Source of the DNA: Bacillota bacterium
Lineage (GTDB): Bacteria > Bacillota > Clostridia > Acetivibrionales > DSM-1351
Assembly (NCBI GenBank): GCA_023460955.1
Contig: JAEWOH010000036.1
Location: 1-64,000 of the forward strand
Direction: 5' to 3'
Length of the DNA stretch: 64,000 nt
A model generated the notes under the pieces. That model did no database searches. It was given only the letters and a program-made list of their open reading frames with translations, and had not been told where the DNA came from. Below, one piece after another: positions 1-9,233 of this stretch; the first letter of the stretch is position 1, and each line of letters starts with the position of its first letter. The position numbers and the translations under genes are program-made.

Positions 1-743
1 GCACTATACTTATCTGTGAATTGGCTTGCTTTCTCTTTTCCGGCAGCAATGCTTGTATCAGAAAATAAAATTTTCCCTAAATTGTTCTTATGAACATCAC
101 TGGCATAGAAGCTGCTGCTGACAGAACCCATTAGCTTGTTTATAAGTTTCTGGGCTTCTGTTTTCTTGGCTTTAGCAGGTTCAAAATCCGGAAGGATAAG
201 TAAAACAGAATCAGTAAATTGAATAACATTATTACATAGATCCAGAGCTTCAATCAGTTGCTTTTTTGTCTTTCCTTCAGCGTCTTTTAACATTTCATCA
301 AGTTTAGATGAATAACTGCTTTTGAATACCTTTTCAAAATTTTCTTCAAAACCGAGTAAAGTCTCAAAGTCAGAGATTGCAGACGAGGCTCTGTCATCAT
401 TCTGCAAGTAATCCATAAATGGATCAGAATATTTTGTTTGATTAAGGTATTCAGCGATTTTTGAATATTGCAATGCTTTAGCATAGCTTTCAAACTCGTT
501 TATGTCTACAAAATCTGACATTTCGAGTTCGAACATTATATCAGCTACGTTCTTTAAAAATTCATTTGCGCCTTTTGAATATTCATCGCTTCCGGCTGGA
601 GCATCAAAAAAAGTAAAATTCAAAACAATTGCGTTTGATTTTTCACTAGAATTGCTCGCAGCTGTTGTATTTAGTGGATACAGCACAAACGTTAATAAGA
701 GTACAAAAACCATAAAAAATGAAACAATACTATTTCTCTTCAC
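1..743 (-). CDS. Secreted protein of unknown function, partial (runs off the left edge)
   Basis: An open frame of 247 codons enters from the left edge; its N-terminus lies inside the window. The start is GTG at 743, preceded by AAGGAGAG. Residues 1-28 form a signal peptide: basic MKRNS, a hydrophobic core, then NTTAAS. The visible remainder is acidic and helical, with no catalytic motif or cysteine cluster that I recognise. A promoter fits 40-70 bases upstream. The C-terminus is not visible, so the family cannot be decided. It is probably an exported or cell-surface protein. Confidence 0.75.
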   Translation of the reverse strand, partial: MKRNSIVSFFMVFVLLLTFVLYPLNTTAASNSSEKSNAIVLNFTFFDAPAGSDEYSKGANEFLKNVADIMFELEMSDFVDINEFESYAKALQYSKIAEYLNQTKYSDPFMDYLQNDDRASSAISDFETLLGFEENFEKVFKSSYSSKLDEMLKDAEGKTKKQLIEALDLCNNVIQFTDSVLLILPDFEPAKAKKTEAQKLINKLMGSVSSSFYASDVHKNNLGKILFSDTSIAAGKEKASQFTDKYS

Positions 744-783
744 TACAAGTCTCTCCTTTTGCTGTAAAATAAATGCAATAGTG

Positions 784-812
784 ATTATACCCATTAAGTA
801 AATTAATGTAAA
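784..812 (-). promoter_or_regulatory. Sigma-A-type promoter for the partial secreted-protein gene
   Basis: On the minus strand, TTTACA is followed after 17 bases by TATAAT. The -10 box lies about 40 bases upstream of the GTG start at 743. Confidence 0.55.
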
Positions 813-875
813 TGTGACAATTTTGTACTATGTGGGAATATATTGTCATTTACATGGAGAATCTTGTCATATTAA

Positions 876-1319
876 TTATTTTTTTTGAGAAATAAGTGTA
901 TTGTTGTAAAAATCTATCTTTAAGTTCTTCCTGTAACCTGTGCCACTGAATTTTGCAACTAAAGAACCATCCTCGTCAAGTACATTAACGTCACATCCGC
1001 AGATTTTTTTGTCAGAAGATATTTGTTTTGCTTCTGCAGTTATTACTTTCCCTTTGGGGGCTTTGAAATATGTAATGCTGGTATTTATTCCGACTGTAGC
1101 AATACCTTCAGAATTTACTGCTGCTGCAAATGCGAAGTCAGCTATTGTGTATATCGCTCCTCCTTGAACTACATCAAGACCGTTCAAATGCCTGTTGGTT
1201 AATTCAAGGCGGGTTACGGCATACCCGTTATCAACTGCGATAAGCTCAATACCTACATAATCAGCAAATCTGTCTTTCTTAAAAAATTTAATTACTGCCT
1301 GTTCTAGCTCTTTATCCAT
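876..1319 (-). CDS. PaaI-type hotdog-fold thioesterase
   Basis: A 147-residue single-domain hotdog protein, probably a cytosolic acyl-CoA thioesterase. The stretch HLNGLDVVQGGAIYTIADFA near residues 44-63 matches the PaaI/YbgC-type helix with its conserved HGG-like turn (here QGG) and the following acidic residue. The start at 1319 is preferred: the longer frame begins at 1331 with ATGGAGG, which is the ribosome binding site itself. It is monocistronic on the minus strand. The substrate cannot be told from the sequence. Confidence 0.8.
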   Translation of the reverse strand: MDKELEQAVIKFFKKDRFADYVGIELIAVDNGYAVTRLELTNRHLNGLDVVQGGAIYTIADFAFAAAVNSEGIATVGINTSITYFKAPKGKVITAEAKQISSDKKICGCDVNVLDEDGSLVAKFSGTGYRKNLKIDFYNNTLISQKK

Positions 1320-1575
1320 ATAAACCTCCAAAAACTATAAATATTAAATCATTTACATTTATTTTCCAACATATTGTTTTATTATATCATCCCAAATAAT
1401 CAATTGCTCTATTAATACTATAATAAAAGGTTTTTTAGTTAACCTAACTATTTGACAGGTTGAATATAACTTTAATGACCTTGTAAATATAATTTTGAAT
1501 AAACTTTAAATTAACTTTAAATATAACCTCAAATCTGATATTATTTCTTAAAAGATTTATAACCGGAGGCGTAGA

Positions 1576-2109
1576 ATGGGTGTTCGTCTTGCAGAAATGA
1601 ACGATATTGCGACCATGAGCTATATTCATTCGCAAACCTGGAAAATAGCTTATGTTGACTATATTTCTCACGACTATCTTGCAAATATTGTAGATGACGG
1701 TTGGATACCGCTTTTTTCAAAAGCTTTAAGAGAAAAAATCCATGAGGCCGCCGTTTTTGATTTGAATGGTATTATAACAGGGACTATAACCTTTGGTCAG
1801 GAGAGAATGGGAGAAAAATCTTACGGTGAAGGTATTAAATCTGAACAAATAAATTTTGAAGGAGAAATAATATCCTTGTATGTTCTGCCTGAATACTGGT
1901 CAACTAAACAGGGATATGAGCTTATGAAATTTGCTGTTGAAAGACTCAGACAACAAGGCTTTGAAAGCTGTTTTCTATGGGTTATACGTGATAATGAAAG
2001 GGCAGTCAGATTTTATAAACGTTTTGGTTTTACAAGTACAAATGAACTATTAACTCTTAATATGGCAGGCAGACCGTTAGTTGAAGAAAAATACAGAATT
2101 ATGTTATAA
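1576..2109 (+). CDS. GNAT-family N-acetyltransferase
   Basis: A 177-residue protein with a single GNAT fold. The acetyl-CoA-binding region is seen around residues 110-160: ISLYVLPEYWSTKQGYELM (motif A, with a degenerate Q/RxxGxG/A loop) and FLWVIRDNERAVRFYKRFGF (motif B, the usual N-x-x-A-x-x-FY-x-x-x-GF). The ribosome binding site is CGGAGG. It lies about 100 bases upstream of miaB and may share a transcript. The acceptor substrate is unknown; a RimI-like or small-molecule acetyltransferase is possible. Confidence 0.8.
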   Translation: MGVRLAEMNDIATMSYIHSQTWKIAYVDYISHDYLANIVDDGWIPLFSKALREKIHEAAVFDLNGIITGTITFGQERMGEKSYGEGIKSEQINFEGEIISLYVLPEYWSTKQGYELMKFAVERLRQQGFESCFLWVIRDNERAVRFYKRFGFTSTNELLTLNMAGRPLVEEKYRIML

Positions 2110-2207
2110 TGTGACCTGTATGTAAAATATATATTTACAATTGTTGTATTTGAATGCAATAAATTCGGAAGCACTAGTTTGTATAAACGTTGGAACGGAG
2201 GATACAA

Positions 2208-3638
2208 TTGAGCAAAAGAGTAACTACACAAGTTTCTGCAGAGGAAATAGCTCAGCAGTATAAATACATTGAAATACTAAAGGACTATAATCAGAAAAGG
2301 GTTTCAAAAATCGGAAGGCCTGTTAAATATAATATAGAAACTTTTGGCTGTCAAATGAATGAAAATGATTCGGAACGTCTTTCGGGAATGCTATCTGAGA
2401 TGGGTTATTCAGAATCCTTTAAAAGGTCAGAAAGTGATCTGATAATTTTTAATACCTGCTGTGTGAGAGAAAACGCCGAGCAAAAGGTCTATGGTCACCT
2501 TGGAGCTTTAAAGAAGCTCAAGGATAATAACCCTGACCTTATAATCGCTATTTGCGGCTGTATGATGCAGCAACCTGAGGTTGTAGAGCACATAAAGAAA
2601 GTTTACAGACATGTTGACATAGTTTTCGGAACTCATAACTTGTATAAGTTTCCTGAACTGCTGAATACAGCAATTGAAACTCGTAACACAGTGATAGACG
2701 TTTGGGATTCCACTGGCTCTATAGCAGAGAACATGCCGATAACACGTAAGGACAACCTTAAGGCTTGGGTTACAGTCATGTACGGCTGTAACAACTTCTG
2801 TTCCTATTGCATTGTTCCTTATGTAAGGGGAAGAGAACGCAGCAGAAGTGTTGACGACATAAAAAATGAGGTTGAAAAACTGGCCCTTGAAGGCTGTAAG
2901 GAGATTACCCTGCTGGGACAGAATGTAAATTCCTATGGCAAGGATCTAGAGGGTGAATACACTTTCGCCGGCCTGCTCAGAGAGCTCAACACAGTTGAAG
3001 GTATCGAGCGCATCCGGTTTATGACCTCACATCCGAAGGACTTGTCAGACGAGCTGATTTACGCCATGAGAGATTGTGAAAAAGTCTGCGAGCACCTTCA
3101 TTTACCTGTTCAGTCCGGCAGCACAAGAATTCTTGACGAAATGAACCGGAGGTATACAAAGGAACAGTATATGGAGCTCCTTGAAAAGGTTAAGAAACAT
3201 ATCCCCGGTATAGGCTTATCGACAGATATAATAGTAGGCTTTCCCGGTGAAACTGAAGAAGATTTCTCAGAAACACTTGATGTAATTGAAAAAGCAAGAT
3301 TTGATATGGCATATACCTTCTTATATTCCAAGAGAACAGGAACACCTGCTGCAAAGCACCCTGATCAGATTTCTGAGGAGGCAAAGAAGAACAGATTTGA
3401 CAAACTGCTTGCGTTACAAAATTCAATAAGCCGTGAAATCAACGATGAGCTGTTGGGTAGGGAAGTCGAAGTGCTGGTAGAAGGTCTGAGTAAAAGCAGT
3501 AAAACCACATATACAGGAAGAACCAGAGAGAACAAGATAGTTAACTTCAAGGGCAGTCAGGAGCTTGTGGGAAAGCTGGTCAAGGTCAAAATAGATACTA
3601 TTCAGACCTGGTCACTGCTTGGAAAATTAGTAGATTAA
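2208..3638 (+). CDS. miaB: tRNA-2-methylthio-N6-dimethylallyladenosine synthase MiaB
   Basis: A radical-SAM methylthiotransferase that converts i6A37 to ms2i6A37 in tRNAs reading UNN codons. Domain order is the N-terminal UPF0004 domain (TFGCQMNENDSE, with further cysteines in NTCCVREN and CGCMMQQP that bind the auxiliary 4Fe-4S cluster), the radical SAM core with YGCNNFCSYCIVPYVRGRE (CxxxCxxC), and a C-terminal TRAM domain ending in LLGKLVD. The start is taken as TTG at 2208, seven bases after CGGAGG; the longer frame from 2190 includes that ribosome binding site. The substrate-making enzyme miaA lies in the same cluster. Confidence 0.96.
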   Translation: MSKRVTTQVSAEEIAQQYKYIEILKDYNQKRVSKIGRPVKYNIETFGCQMNENDSERLSGMLSEMGYSESFKRSESDLIIFNTCCVRENAEQKVYGHLGALKKLKDNNPDLIIAICGCMMQQPEVVEHIKKVYRHVDIVFGTHNLYKFPELLNTAIETRNTVIDVWDSTGSIAENMPITRKDNLKAWVTVMYGCNNFCSYCIVPYVRGRERSRSVDDIKNEVEKLALEGCKEITLLGQNVNSYGKDLEGEYTFAGLLRELNTVEGIERIRFMTSHPKDLSDELIYAMRDCEKVCEHLHLPVQSGSTRILDEMNRRYTKEQYMELLEKVKKHIPGIGLSTDIIVGFPGETEEDFSETLDVIEKARFDMAYTFLYSKRTGTPAAKHPDQISEEAKKNRFDKLLALQNSISREINDELLGREVEVLVEGLSKSSKTTYTGRTRENKIVNFKGSQELVGKLVKVKIDTIQTWSLLGKLVD

Positions 3639-3789
3639 TCAGCAATAATATGATTTAAACGGTCACCAAAGCAAATTAACAGGCACTAAAGCAAACAAAA
3701 CCGCCTGAAGAATATAATAGAAAATAAATAAAAAGAACGGGATATATTACAAATAAAATATTATTCAATCCCGACGGAATGGAGAAAAA

Positions 3790-4176
3790 ATGGATATAAC
3801 AGAAAAGGCAAGAGAACTCGGATTAATGATGGCAAACTCAAAGGAAATGGAAGCGTATAAGAATACAGAGGCTGCCATGCAGTCTGATTCCAAATCAACA
3901 ACCTTAATGAATGAATACAAACAGCTGCAGATTGAGCTTGTAAAAGCAACTAGAGAAAATTCAGCAGCTGAAGTTATAGAACAAGCTAAGCAGAAACTTT
4001 TGGAAAAGCAAAAGGAAATAAATGAATATCCTGTGACATTTGATTTTCTGTCTGCAAAGGCAAATCTTGAAGCTCTGATGAAGAAAGTAAACGATATTAT
4101 AATTTTCTCAATCACCGGCGAACCTACCTGCACAGATGACAAGTGCAAGACTTGCGGCGGGGGCTGTAAAGGCTAA
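3790..4176 (+). CDS. YlbF/YmcA (RicF/RicA) family protein with a Cys-rich tail
   Basis: A 128-residue, largely alpha-helical Com_YlbF-family protein. In Bacillus, YlbF and YmcA form a complex with YaaT that binds Fe-S clusters and modulates RNase Y and competence/sporulation. The C-terminus carries four cysteines in about a dozen residues (CTDDKCKTCGGGC), a plausible cluster or metal site. The ribosome binding site is AATGGAGA. It lies between miaB and mutS in the same direction. The function in this organism is inferred from the family only. Confidence 0.8.
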   Translation: MDITEKARELGLMMANSKEMEAYKNTEAAMQSDSKSTTLMNEYKQLQIELVKATRENSAAEVIEQAKQKLLEKQKEINEYPVTFDFLSAKANLEALMKKVNDIIIFSITGEPTCTDDKCKTCGGGCKG

Positions 4177-4177
4177 A

Positions 4178-4375
4178 AAGGCAAAGCAAGCAGAGTGCTA
4201 ACATCTCTCTCTTTGCCTTACAAAAATTCGTATACGAATTTTTTATGGATAGAGATAAACAGTGTTCATCGATGTTCTTCACGCAGGAAAAACCACAAGC
4301 GGTTTTTCTATTTGAAGTTCTTGTGCAAACACTGTGTTACTTCGCTTAGGAAAAATCATAAACGATTTTTCTGAG
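4178..4375. repeat. Array of four hairpins, two of them copies of one unit
   Basis: The 257-base gap between the YlbF-like gene and mutS holds four inverted repeats. AAGGCAAAG at 4178 pairs with CTTTGCCTT at 4211. A perfect 22-base palindrome lies at 4222-4243 with arms AAAAATTCGTA. GAAAAACC/GGTTTTTC with a 6-base loop is at 4287-4308. GAAAAATC/GATTTTTC with a 6-base loop is at 4350-4371. The last two share the 8-6-8 layout, an upstream AGG, and similar flanks (TTCTTCACGC versus TTACTTCGCTT), as if one unit of about 63 bases was duplicated. None has a clean U-run, so they are not ordinary terminators. Confidence 0.6.
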
Positions 4376-4433
4376 TTCATGCTAAAGTGCTAACTAAATG
4401 ATTAATATATAACGGAAAATACAGCAAGGAGAA

Positions 4434-7067
4434 ATGGTGATAGGTATGGCTACGGTTACTCCTATGATGCAGCAGTACTTGGATATTAAGGAGCAATATA
4501 AGGATTGTATACTGTTTTTCAGGCTTGGCGATTTTTATGAAATGTTCTTCAGAGATGCTGAAGTTGCCTCAAAAGAACTTGAAATAACACTTACAGGTAA
4601 AGATTGTGGTTTAGAGGAACGTGCGCCCATGTGCGGCGTTCCTTTTCATGCTGCCGATGTTTACATATCACGACTTGTTTCGAAGGGTTTTAAAGTTGCT
4701 ATCTGTGAACAGGTTGAAGATCCAGCCCTTTCTAAGGGGTTAGTTAAGAGAGATGTTGTAAGGGTGGTAACCCCGGGTACAGTAACTGACATGTCTATGC
4801 TGGATGAAAGAAAAAATAATTATCTGATGTCAATATGCAGAAACGGTAATTTTTATGGTCTTGCTGCAGTTGATATTACAACCGGGGATTTTTACGCCAC
4901 AAGGATAACCTGGGGCAACACAAAAGGTAAGCTGCTTGATGAAATTGCAAAGCTGATGCCCTCAGAACTGGTAGTGAACAGCGAATTTAATGAAGACAAG
5001 GATTTGCTTGCACAGATAAACCTGAGGTTCAACATATACATATCTTCCTTTGATAATTGCAGTTTTGAGTATGGAAATGCTAAGGAGACACTTGTAAGCC
5101 ATTTTGAGAAGCTGTCCATCAATCTTTCTGAATATGATATTTCCATAAATGCTTCAGGTGCCCTTCTGAAATATCTGGATATGACCCAAAAGGTTAATCT
5201 TAGTCACATTCAGAATTTTAATTCCTACAATATTGAGGAATATATGATTCTCGATGCAGCGACCAGGAGAAATCTTGAGTTGACTGAAACCATGAGAGAA
5301 AAGTCCAAAAAGGGATCACTTTTGTGGGTTCTGGATAAAACCATGACTTCCATGGGCGGAAGGCTATTAAGAAAATGGATAGAACAGCCGCTTGTTAACA
5401 TTGGTGATATTCAGCAAAGACTAAACGCAGTGGACGAGCTCAGAAATAAATTCATGGCACGAATGGAAATCAGAGAAATGCTCCGCAGAGTGTATGATAT
5501 AGAACGTCTAATGGGAAAGGTCGTACTGGGCAGCGTAAACTGTCGTGATCTGATTGCTTTAAAAAACTCAGTCAGTCAAATACCGTATATAAAAAATACA
5601 ATTGAAGATTTTGAAGCTGATTATAACAAGTATTGCTATGAGCAAATGGATACTCTTGAGGATGTATGTCAACTGATAGATGCTGCCATAATTGATGACC
5701 CTCCCATCACCATAAAGGAAGGCGGAATAATTAAAACCGGCTATAATATGGAGGTGGACAAGCTAAGACAGGCCTCCATACAAGGTAAAGACTGGATTGC
5801 AGCTCTGGAAGCAGATGAGAAGGAAAAGACAGGAATTAAAAATTTAAAGGTTGGTTTCAACAGAGTTTTCGGATACTATATTGAGATTACAAAATCAAAC
5901 TTACCGCTTGTACCTGAGACTTACATAAGAAAACAGACTCTGGCAAACTGTGAAAGATATATAACACCCGAACTAAAGGAAATTGAAGACAATATTCTCG
6001 GTGCAGAGGAGAAAATTGTTCAGCTGGAGTACAGCTTGTTTCTTGAAGTAAAGGAAGCTGTTGCAGCACAGCTTACAAGAATTAAAAACACCTCGAAGGC
6101 TCTTGCGGAACTTGATGCTCTGGCATCACTTGCCGAGGTGGCAGACAGGGAAGGCTATTGCATGCCCGAGGTTACTGCTTCAGATGAGATAAGTATTGTT
6201 GATGGAAGACATCCGGTAGTTGAAAAAATGATTGATAAGAGCAGTTTTGTGCCAAACGACACACTTCTTGATATGAGTGAGGACAGACTTGCCGTTATAA
6301 CCGGTCCAAACATGGCCGGCAAGTCCACCTACATGAGGCAGACTGCTTTAATTGTACTTATGGCACAAATAGGCAGCTTTGTACCTGCAGCTTCTGCCAA
6401 AGTAGGTCTTGTGGACAGAATATTTACCAGAGTCGGTGCATCGGACGACCTTGCATCAGGACAGAGCACCTTTATGGTGGAAATGTCAGAGGTGGCAAAT
6501 ATTCTGTTGAATGCTACCAGCCGCAGTCTGCTGATATTGGACGAAATAGGACGTGGAACCAGTACTTTTGACGGTCTGAGTATAGCCTGGGCGGTGATAG
6601 AGTATATCGTAAGCAAGGAAAATCTTGGCTGCAGGACACTTTTTGCTACTCACTATCATGAGCTTACAGAACTTGAGGGTAAGCTCACCGGAATAAAGAA
6701 CTATTGCATAACTGTTAAAGAAAAAGGCGAGGATGTCATATTTCTGCGCAAAATTATCAGAGGGGGAGCTGACGGCAGCTACGGTATACAGGTAGCGAGA
6801 CTTGCGGGCGTGCCTTTGCCGGTAATAGACAGGGCCAAGGAAATCCTTAAGGAGCTGGATGATGCCGATATAAGCAAAAATGGTAAGGCACGCAGGACGA
6901 AAAAGCAGGTGGAGGGTCAGCTTGACCTTTTTGCCGCCGCAGCGAAAGCGTCAGCCCACAATGAAATACTTGAGGAAATTAAGAAAATAGATATTTCGAG
7001 GCTGACGCCTATAGATGCGATGAATGTTCTATATGAGCTTCAGCGCAAGATGAATATATTGCAATAA
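4434..7067 (+). CDS. mutS: DNA mismatch repair protein MutS
   Basis: Recognises mismatches as a dimer and hands over to MutL. The mismatch-wedge motif FRLGDFYEMF is near residue 30, followed by connector, lever and clamp domains. The ABC-type ATPase has Walker A GPNMAGKST, the signature region STFMVEMSE and Walker B LLILDEIGRGTSTFDG. The length of 877 residues is normal. The start is ambiguous: ATG 4434 sits only 2 bases after AAGGAG, GTG 4437 is 5 bases away, and ATG 4446 gives the family-like N-terminus MATVTPMMQQYL. Followed by mutL after a short gap. Confidence 0.97.
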   Translation: MVIGMATVTPMMQQYLDIKEQYKDCILFFRLGDFYEMFFRDAEVASKELEITLTGKDCGLEERAPMCGVPFHAADVYISRLVSKGFKVAICEQVEDPALSKGLVKRDVVRVVTPGTVTDMSMLDERKNNYLMSICRNGNFYGLAAVDITTGDFYATRITWGNTKGKLLDEIAKLMPSELVVNSEFNEDKDLLAQINLRFNIYISSFDNCSFEYGNAKETLVSHFEKLSINLSEYDISINASGALLKYLDMTQKVNLSHIQNFNSYNIEEYMILDAATRRNLELTETMREKSKKGSLLWVLDKTMTSMGGRLLRKWIEQPLVNIGDIQQRLNAVDELRNKFMARMEIREMLRRVYDIERLMGKVVLGSVNCRDLIALKNSVSQIPYIKNTIEDFEADYNKYCYEQMDTLEDVCQLIDAAIIDDPPITIKEGGIIKTGYNMEVDKLRQASIQGKDWIAALEADEKEKTGIKNLKVGFNRVFGYYIEITKSNLPLVPETYIRKQTLANCERYITPELKEIEDNILGAEEKIVQLEYSLFLEVKEAVAAQLTRIKNTSKALAELDALASLAEVADREGYCMPEVTASDEISIVDGRHPVVEKMIDKSSFVPNDTLLDMSEDRLAVITGPNMAGKSTYMRQTALIVLMAQIGSFVPAASAKVGLVDRIFTRVGASDDLASGQSTFMVEMSEVANILLNATSRSLLILDEIGRGTSTFDGLSIAWAVIEYIVSKENLGCRTLFATHYHELTELEGKLTGIKNYCITVKEKGEDVIFLRKIIRGGADGSYGIQVARLAGVPLPVIDRAKEILKELDDADISKNGKARRTKKQVEGQLDLFAAAAKASAHNEILEEIKKIDISRLTPIDAMNVLYELQRKMNILQ

Positions 7068-7101
7068 TAAAGAGCAACGGGCACTTATTTTGGAGGTTAT
7101 A

Positions 7102-9216
7102 ATGGGGCGCATAATTGTACTTGATGAAAATACATCAAATAAAATAGCGGCAGGAGAAGTGGTTGAAAAGCCTGCATCTGTTGTAAAAGAGCTTGTTGAA
7201 AACTCCATAGATGCCGGTGCAACCAGCATCACAATTGATATCAGGAATGGTGGAATCTCTTATATCAAAGTTACAGATAATGGCGGCGGTATGGATGCTG
7301 ATGATGTTGAAATAGCCTTTGAACGTCATGCAACCAGTAAAATTAAGCGTGCTGAAGACTTGGATTCAATTGTAACCATGGGTTTCAGAGGAGAAGCACT
7401 TGCAAGTATTGCTGCTGTTTCTTCGGTGGAGCTTCAGACAAGAACAGCGCAGCACACTTACGGAATGTATGTACATATAAGTGGCGGCACCTTTAAAGAA
7501 GTTAGGCAGACAGGATGTCCTGTCGGCACGACATTTATTATTAAAGACCTGTTTTTCAATACACCGGCACGTTACAAATTCCTGAAAAAAGATTCTACAG
7601 AAGCGGGATATATTTCTGATACCATATCAAGGATTGCTCTTGGAAATCCTGAAATATCTTTTAAATTAACCAGCGGTAAGACTCTGCTTTTACATACCCC
7701 GGGAAATAATGATGTAAAAAGCGCCATATACAGTATTTATGGTAAAGAGATAATCAGAGAACTCATGCAGGTTGACTACAAGGATGATAAATATCATATT
7801 AGTGGCTATGTGGGAAGACCTGAAGCGGCAAGGGCCAATCGCAATTATCAATCCCTGTACATAAATAAAAGGTATGTTAAGAGCAAGCTGGTATCTTATG
7901 CAGTAGAACAGGCTTATAGCAGTATTCTTATGAAGAACAAATTCCCGTTTTTTGTTTTGAATATTGAGCTTAACCCTTTTCTTGTTGATGCAAATGTATC
8001 TCCTGCCAAAACAGAAGTAAGGTTTGCAGAGGAGAGCTATCTTTCCAGAGCCATATATATGGCTGTTTCTAAGGCATTAAGTTCTGATAGTCTCTTCAAT
8101 CCCGTTACAGTTACAAACAGGGACCGGGAGTTATTCAAGTTTAAAAACATAGAACCTAAAGCTGAATATATTCAGGAAAAGCTCATTAACAAAGAAGCTG
8201 AACTTTTAAATACTGATAAAGTTGATATTAAGCAAAAACTCGGCAGTCAAAATTCCTTCGATATACATCCCGAGCAGAAAACCGTAGCTCAGGTATTGGA
8301 TAAGTCGGCTAGTAATAAGGAGAAATCAGAACTTGATATCAATGAAACGCAGCTTATCAGTCAGGCTAATTCAGCTTATTCTGCTCCAAAAGATATAAAA
8401 ATAAGCGAAGAACGGGAAATTCGATTATTTAATGATGCGATGAAGCCGCTGGCAAGAGATTTGAGAAAAGAAGCTACTATTGAAAAAATAGCCGGAGCTA
8501 AATCGCAGACCGCTGAGATCGAGAAAAAGGTTAATTCTGATTTTAATTCTGGAACTTATACCACACCATCTGAACCTTCTCGAATTGACCCCATGGTTAA
8601 GGAGACAGAGAAAAAGGGTATAGCTGATGAAACTGATCTGACAGCAATGAGATACATAGGACAGGCGTTTTCTACCTATATAATGCTTCAAAATGGTGAG
8701 GAGCTTGTACTGATAGATCAGCACGCTGCTCATGAACGGATTATTTATGAAAAGTTAAAAATAAAGTACGAGGAGCAGGAGAATACCACTCAACTTCTGT
8801 TAGAACCGGCTGTTATACAGTTCCAGACTTTTGAGCTCAATGAAATTAAAGCAAAGCAGGACATGCTGACAAAAATAGGATTTATTTTTGAGGATTTTGG
8901 AAACAATTCAATTATTATTAGAGGTATACCTTATTTGTTAGAGGGCTGTTCTCCAAAGGACGTATTCCTTGAATTGACAGATAAGATGCTTTCATCTTTA
9001 AAGCCTGTGAATACTCCGCTTGCAGACGAAATTATTCATACCATTGCCTGTAAGGCAGCTATAAAGGCAAACAGGAAGCTTGACGAAAGTGAGGTTAATC
9101 GGCTATTGAAGGAACTGGCTTCTGTCGGCTCCAGGTATACCTGTCCTCACGGTCGGCCTACAATAATCCGTCTTACAAAGTACGAAATTGAAAAAATGTT
9201 TAAAAGAATAGTTTAA
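7102..9216 (+). CDS. mutL: DNA mismatch repair endonuclease MutL
   Basis: A GHKL ATPase with ELVENSIDAGAT, DNGGGM and GFRGEALASI in the first 100 residues, then a low-complexity linker and a C-terminal dimerisation/endonuclease domain. The nickase motif DQHAAHERIIYE and the zinc-associated CPHGRP near the C-terminus are both present. It is therefore the nicking type found in bacteria without MutH. The ATG at 7102 follows TTGGAGG by six bases; the longer TTG frame starting at 7090 contains that ribosome binding site. Its stop codon overlaps a possible upstream start of miaA (TAATG). Confidence 0.97.
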   Translation: MGRIIVLDENTSNKIAAGEVVEKPASVVKELVENSIDAGATSITIDIRNGGISYIKVTDNGGGMDADDVEIAFERHATSKIKRAEDLDSIVTMGFRGEALASIAAVSSVELQTRTAQHTYGMYVHISGGTFKEVRQTGCPVGTTFIIKDLFFNTPARYKFLKKDSTEAGYISDTISRIALGNPEISFKLTSGKTLLLHTPGNNDVKSAIYSIYGKEIIRELMQVDYKDDKYHISGYVGRPEAARANRNYQSLYINKRYVKSKLVSYAVEQAYSSILMKNKFPFFVLNIELNPFLVDANVSPAKTEVRFAEESYLSRAIYMAVSKALSSDSLFNPVTVTNRDRELFKFKNIEPKAEYIQEKLINKEAELLNTDKVDIKQKLGSQNSFDIHPEQKTVAQVLDKSASNKEKSELDINETQLISQANSAYSAPKDIKISEEREIRLFNDAMKPLARDLRKEATIEKIAGAKSQTAEIEKKVNSDFNSGTYTTPSEPSRIDPMVKETEKKGIADETDLTAMRYIGQAFSTYIMLQNGEELVLIDQHAAHERIIYEKLKIKYEEQENTTQLLLEPAVIQFQTFELNEIKAKQDMLTKIGFIFEDFGNNSIIIRGIPYLLEGCSPKDVFLELTDKMLSSLKPVNTPLADEIIHTIACKAAIKANRKLDESEVNRLLKELASVGSRYTCPHGRPTIIRLTKYEIEKMFKRIV

Positions 9217-9233
9217 TGCAGGAAAGGGAAAAA

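Noticed and set aside
502..801. Plus-strand frame of 99 codons at the left edge
   Set aside because: It is antisense to the partial secreted-protein gene, which has a signal peptide, a ribosome binding site and a promoter.
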